Positions 61,579-64,000 of a DNA stretch of 64,000 nt are shown piece after piece; position 1 is the stretch's first letter, and the number at the start of each line of letters is the position of its first letter. The position numbers were made by a program, and so were the translations under genes. Where the stretch lies: NCBI RefSeq assembly GCF_002742265.1, contig NZ_MDGL01000035.1, forward strand, positions 175,485 to 239,484, in the 5' to 3' direction. Source of the stretch: Maribacter sp. 4G9. GTDB lineage: Bacteria > Bacteroidota > Bacteroidia > Flavobacteriales > Flavobacteriaceae. The notes under the pieces were generated by a model. That model worked only from the letters and a program-made list of their open reading frames with translations. It ran no database searches and had not been told where the DNA came from.

Positions 61579-62769
61579 ATGAAAACAAATGTAAACAGAA
61601 GAGAATGGCTCAAAAGAGGCGTTCTCACCGCTGCAGGAGTAATGGCAGCACCTTATTTGACCTACGGAGCTTTTCCGTCCCAACCTATTAGGATAGATGC
61701 GGATGGGAATATTCCTTACACTCCATTTTTTAAGGAGTATCTACCTTATGCTCTTACTGCACCTGTGGAGTTGGAAGCAAAAATCAATGCCAACGAAAAT
61801 CCGTATGGACCGTCCCCAATGGCTGTAGAAGCCATGCAAAAATGGGCGCCAAAAGGTAACCGTTACGCATGGAAAGAATTGTACGAATTGATGGACAAGA
61901 TTGCCTTGGAAGAGGGTGTAAAACAGGAAAACATCATGATGGGACCTGGTTCCTCTGATTTGTTGGAAAAAACCGCCATGGTATTCTTCAAAGAAGGAGG
62001 TAATATAATATCCGCTGATCCGGCATATATGTCCTTGATCAAGGTGGCCGAAGCAACGGGCGCCACTTGGAAGCCTATTCCGCTGAAAAAAGATTGGTCG
62101 CATGATTTGGCCGCTATGGAAGCTGCCATCGATACCGAAACAAAATTGGTATACATCTGTAACCCGAACAACCCTACAGGTAGTATGACTGACCATGATG
62201 AATTGATCGATTTCTGTTCAAGGGTATCGGAAAAGACACCAATTTTCGTGGATGAAGCCTATTTGGGATTCTTGGAAGACGGTGCTAAGAAGAGTATGGT
62301 TTCCTTGATCAATGAAGGAAAAAATGTGATCATCGCCCGTACATTTTCCAAGATACAAGGGATGGCGGGATTACGTGTAGGTTACATTGTGGGCCAACCC
62401 GATACTTTGGAAATCATCCAGAAAGTAACCCGTGGTGGCATGGGCATTACCCTGCCTTCCGTTTATGCAGCTATGGCAAGTATGGACGATATTGCCTTTA
62501 AGGATAAATCCAGAAAATTGAACAAGGAATGTAGGGAGTATGTATATGAGAACCTTGAACGAATGGGGTTTGAATATGTTCCCTCTTCAACAAGCTTTAT
62601 ATTATTCCCAATTGAAATGGAGGGTCGAACCTTCTTGGAAAAAATGACCGCCCTTGGGGTTGGCGTTAGGGCTTTTGACATCTATGATAAAAATTGGTGC
62701 CGAGTAAGCATGGGTACTATGGATGAAATGAAGTTGTTTACAGCTGCCCTAGAAAAAGTGCTAGTTTAA
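61579..62769 (+). CDS. Tat-exported histidinol-phosphate aminotransferase-like enzyme
   Basis: A 396-residue fold-type I PLP enzyme of the HisC family carrying a twin-arginine signal: NRREWLKRGVLTAAGVMAAPYL. Catalytic features are intact: NANENPYGPSP, YICNPNNPTGSM, VDEAYLGFLED and ARTFSKIQGMAGLRVGY with the PLP lysine. Export of a folded, cofactor-loaded aminotransferase to the periplasm is what a Tat signal implies. It cannot be the biosynthetic HisC, as no other his gene is near. Substrate unknown. Confidence 0.88.
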   Translation: MKTNVNRREWLKRGVLTAAGVMAAPYLTYGAFPSQPIRIDADGNIPYTPFFKEYLPYALTAPVELEAKINANENPYGPSPMAVEAMQKWAPKGNRYAWKELYELMDKIALEEGVKQENIMMGPGSSDLLEKTAMVFFKEGGNIISADPAYMSLIKVAEATGATWKPIPLKKDWSHDLAAMEAAIDTETKLVYICNPNNPTGSMTDHDELIDFCSRVSEKTPIFVDEAYLGFLEDGAKKSMVSLINEGKNVIIARTFSKIQGMAGLRVGYIVGQPDTLEIIQKVTRGGMGITLPSVYAAMASMDDIAFKDKSRKLNKECREYVYENLERMGFEYVPSSTSFILFPIEMEGRTFLEKMTALGVGVRAFDIYDKNWCRVSMGTMDEMKLFTAALEKVLV

Positions 62770-62773
62770 GTTT

Positions 62774-62846
62774 GATTAGCCCAGGAGTTGGATTGGTTTG
62801 ACAATTGCCTTGATAATCGTCTTTGTCCGACTCCAAGGGGCTGATC
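62774..62846. other. 73-nt imperfect hairpin between aminotransferase and permease genes
   Basis: Arms GATTAGCCC/GGGCTGATC (9 pairs, one G-U), then GGAGT/ACTCC, then GGA/TCC, with a further inner stem GACAATT/AATCGTC (one mismatch). It fills most of the 103-nt gap. It may be an mRNA processing or attenuation element, or a small mobile palindrome. Confidence 0.55.
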
Positions 62847-62872
62847 TAAGTTCACCAACCCCGTAATTCCCT

Positions 62873-63823
62873 ATGAATTTTGCCCTTCAAAAAACCTTAG
62901 AACTTCTAATCATAATTGCAATAGGCTTCTTTTTACAGAAGAAAATTGCCAAGCAAGATCTTAAGGGTATAAAGGAAATTATTCTATGTGTTGCATTACC
63001 CGCGACAATATTTGTGGCACTATTGAAGATCGAGCTTAAAGGAAGTCTTTTAATATTTCCCCTACTGGCATTGGCTTTCAATTTTATCATGCTTTTTGCC
63101 TCCAAATATCTTTTAACGGCAACGCTGCCTATAGGGGAGACTGCCAAAAAAAGAACATTACTGATGCTTTTACCTTCGTTGGCACCGGGTCTATCATGCT
63201 TTCCATTTATCGTGGTATATCTTGGCGACGATTCTTTGGCGTTAGCGGCCCTATCCGATGTGGGTAACAAAATATTTGTATTGATCCTGCTCTATATTTT
63301 GGCCATGCGATGGCATCGCCTTGCCACTGCCAACGCTAATCAGAAAATAACTACCAAAAGTAAACTTAAAGGGCTACTTCTATCGCTACTTAACGAACCT
63401 ATAAACATGGTAATTGTGATTGGCCTTGTTTTATTGGGATTTGGAATATCGATTACTTCGCTACCAAAATTTCTACAGAATACTGTTTTGAGCCTTACTT
63501 CCTTAATGACCCCATTGGTACTTCTATTTATTGGTATGGCGGTACGAATAAAATCAGGAGAATTTGGGGTTATTTTGTCAATGCTGGTCCGTAGGGCCGG
63601 GCTCACCTTCTGCTTGTCGGCGATATTTGTCTATGCATTTCCCAGCTTAACGCCTGCTTTGATCCTGCTTTTGATCGTTTTTCCTCAGAGTTCTTGCAGT
63701 TTTTGGCCGTTTGCCCATATGAATGCCATAAATTCCATGGAAGAAAATAGTAACTATCAACATACAACGTTCGATACCAATTTTGCGGTAAACATTTTGG
63801 CTTGTTCCCTTCCGTTTTCGTAA
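62873..63823 (+). CDS. AEC-type permease, C terminus apparently truncated
   Basis: A 316-residue polytopic protein resembling the auxin efflux carrier (AEC) family: ten hydrophobic segments, with CVALPATIFVALLKI after the second loop and the second bundle from EPINMVIVIGLVLLGFG. The last segment (TNFAVNILACSLPFS) stops after about 13 residues, too short to span the membrane, and the stop codon TAA overlaps a GTAA sequence typical of an IS66 end. The gene is probably disrupted at its 3' end. In the intact state it would carry an organic or amino acid across the inner membrane. Confidence 0.75.
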   Translation: MNFALQKTLELLIIIAIGFFLQKKIAKQDLKGIKEIILCVALPATIFVALLKIELKGSLLIFPLLALAFNFIMLFASKYLLTATLPIGETAKKRTLLMLLPSLAPGLSCFPFIVVYLGDDSLALAALSDVGNKIFVLILLYILAMRWHRLATANANQKITTKSKLKGLLLSLLNEPINMVIVIGLVLLGFGISITSLPKFLQNTVLSLTSLMTPLVLLFIGMAVRIKSGEFGVILSMLVRRAGLTFCLSAIFVYAFPSLTPALILLLIVFPQSSCSFWPFAHMNAINSMEENSNYQHTTFDTNFAVNILACSLPFS

Positions 63824-64000
63824 CTAATCAGTGCTGATAAAGTTGTCAATTCATTTGGATCCTACGAAAGATTATCGGATCTTTCGGTTATCGAAAAGGA
63901 TAAGTTCATATCGGAGTTATTGGTTCGTTTGGAGAATCTTGAGCGTGCGAACCGTCGTTTGGCCGACCGTGTTGTTGAACTTGAGGGACTTTTGGTCAAG
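63820..64000 (+). mobile_element. left end and transposase start of an IS66-like element (partial)
   Basis: GTAA at 63820 matches the usual first bases of IS66-family ends. An open frame follows from 63824 to the window edge and encodes a coiled coil (LLVRLENLERANRRLADRV, then VELEGLLVK) like the N-terminal zipper of IS66 transposases. No ATG is visible; TTG at about 63919 is a possible start. Codon use differs from neighbours: five CGT arginine codons in the last 29 codons. The other end is outside the window. Confidence 0.5.

Overview
The window looks like a chromosomal segment of a marine-type Flavobacteriaceae (Bacteroidota). Supporting signs are the CcoN-CcoO fused cbb3 oxidase, SusC-style TonB-dependent receptor with an N-terminal carboxypeptidase-like domain, the Bacteroidota -7 promoter element TAnnTTTG upstream of several genes, weak Shine-Dalgarno sites, DUF4230/DUF4260/S23 four-helix-bundle proteins, M56-BlaI pairs with TonB C-terminal domains, and lipoprotein signals with Ser-Cys boxes. 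No rRNA, tRNA or CRISPR array was found.

Layout. 1-22373 is an exopolysaccharide (EPS) locus, almost wholly on the minus strand: dTDP-rhamnose genes rfbBACD at the left edge, a receiver-histidine kinase on the plus strand, seven glycosyltransferases, an acyltransferase, UDP-glucose dehydrogenase and UDP-xylose synthase, Wzy-like polymerase, Wzx-like flippase, a Wzc-like co-polymerase with a decayed kinase domain, a half-size TolC-like protein, and at the head of the operon a STAS protein, a pseudo-receiver/sugar-transferase fusion and a single-domain response regulator. 22556-30960 holds housekeeping and accessory genes (a 45-codon small gene with its own promoter and terminator, a membrane-anchored MutS-like ATPase, DinB, MmcQ/YjbR, GNAT, Dabb, DUF4230, DUF4260, cyclase, hemW, S23 protein, ruvC) with several short tandem repeat arrays. 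30964-33649 is a BlaI / M56 / TonB-C signalling operon with a palindromic operator. 33712-41928 carries DUF456, nitroreductase, a LysR regulator and divergent histidine-utilisation genes hutH-hutI-hutU-hutG. 42288-56967 contains a lipoprotein, UspA, an FNR-type regulator and the complete cbb3 oxidase biogenesis/structural locus (ccoI, ccoS, ccoNO, ccoQ, ccoP, ccoG, ccoH, a SafE-like protein), a truncated haemoglobin and a Tat-exported oxidoreductase. 57065-63823 is a possible uptake module: Lrp regulator, TonB-dependent receptor, lipoprotein, Tat-exported aminotransferase and AEC-type permease. The permease appears cut in its last membrane segment by the left end of an IS66-like element that runs off the window.

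How it works together. The sugar genes imply an EPS containing rhamnose and xylose, made by a Wzx/Wzy route whose start step (sugar transferase) carries a receiver-like domain and sits beside a free receiver and a STAS protein, which suggests signal control of polymer initiation. The clearest regulatory finding is a set of three FNR-type boxes (TGAT-N4-ATCA or one mismatch) serving four promoters (uspA, the fnr-like gene, ccoI, ccoS); in all four the box centre is exactly 29.5 bp from the -7 element, giving a coherent low-oxygen regulon readable from sequence alone.
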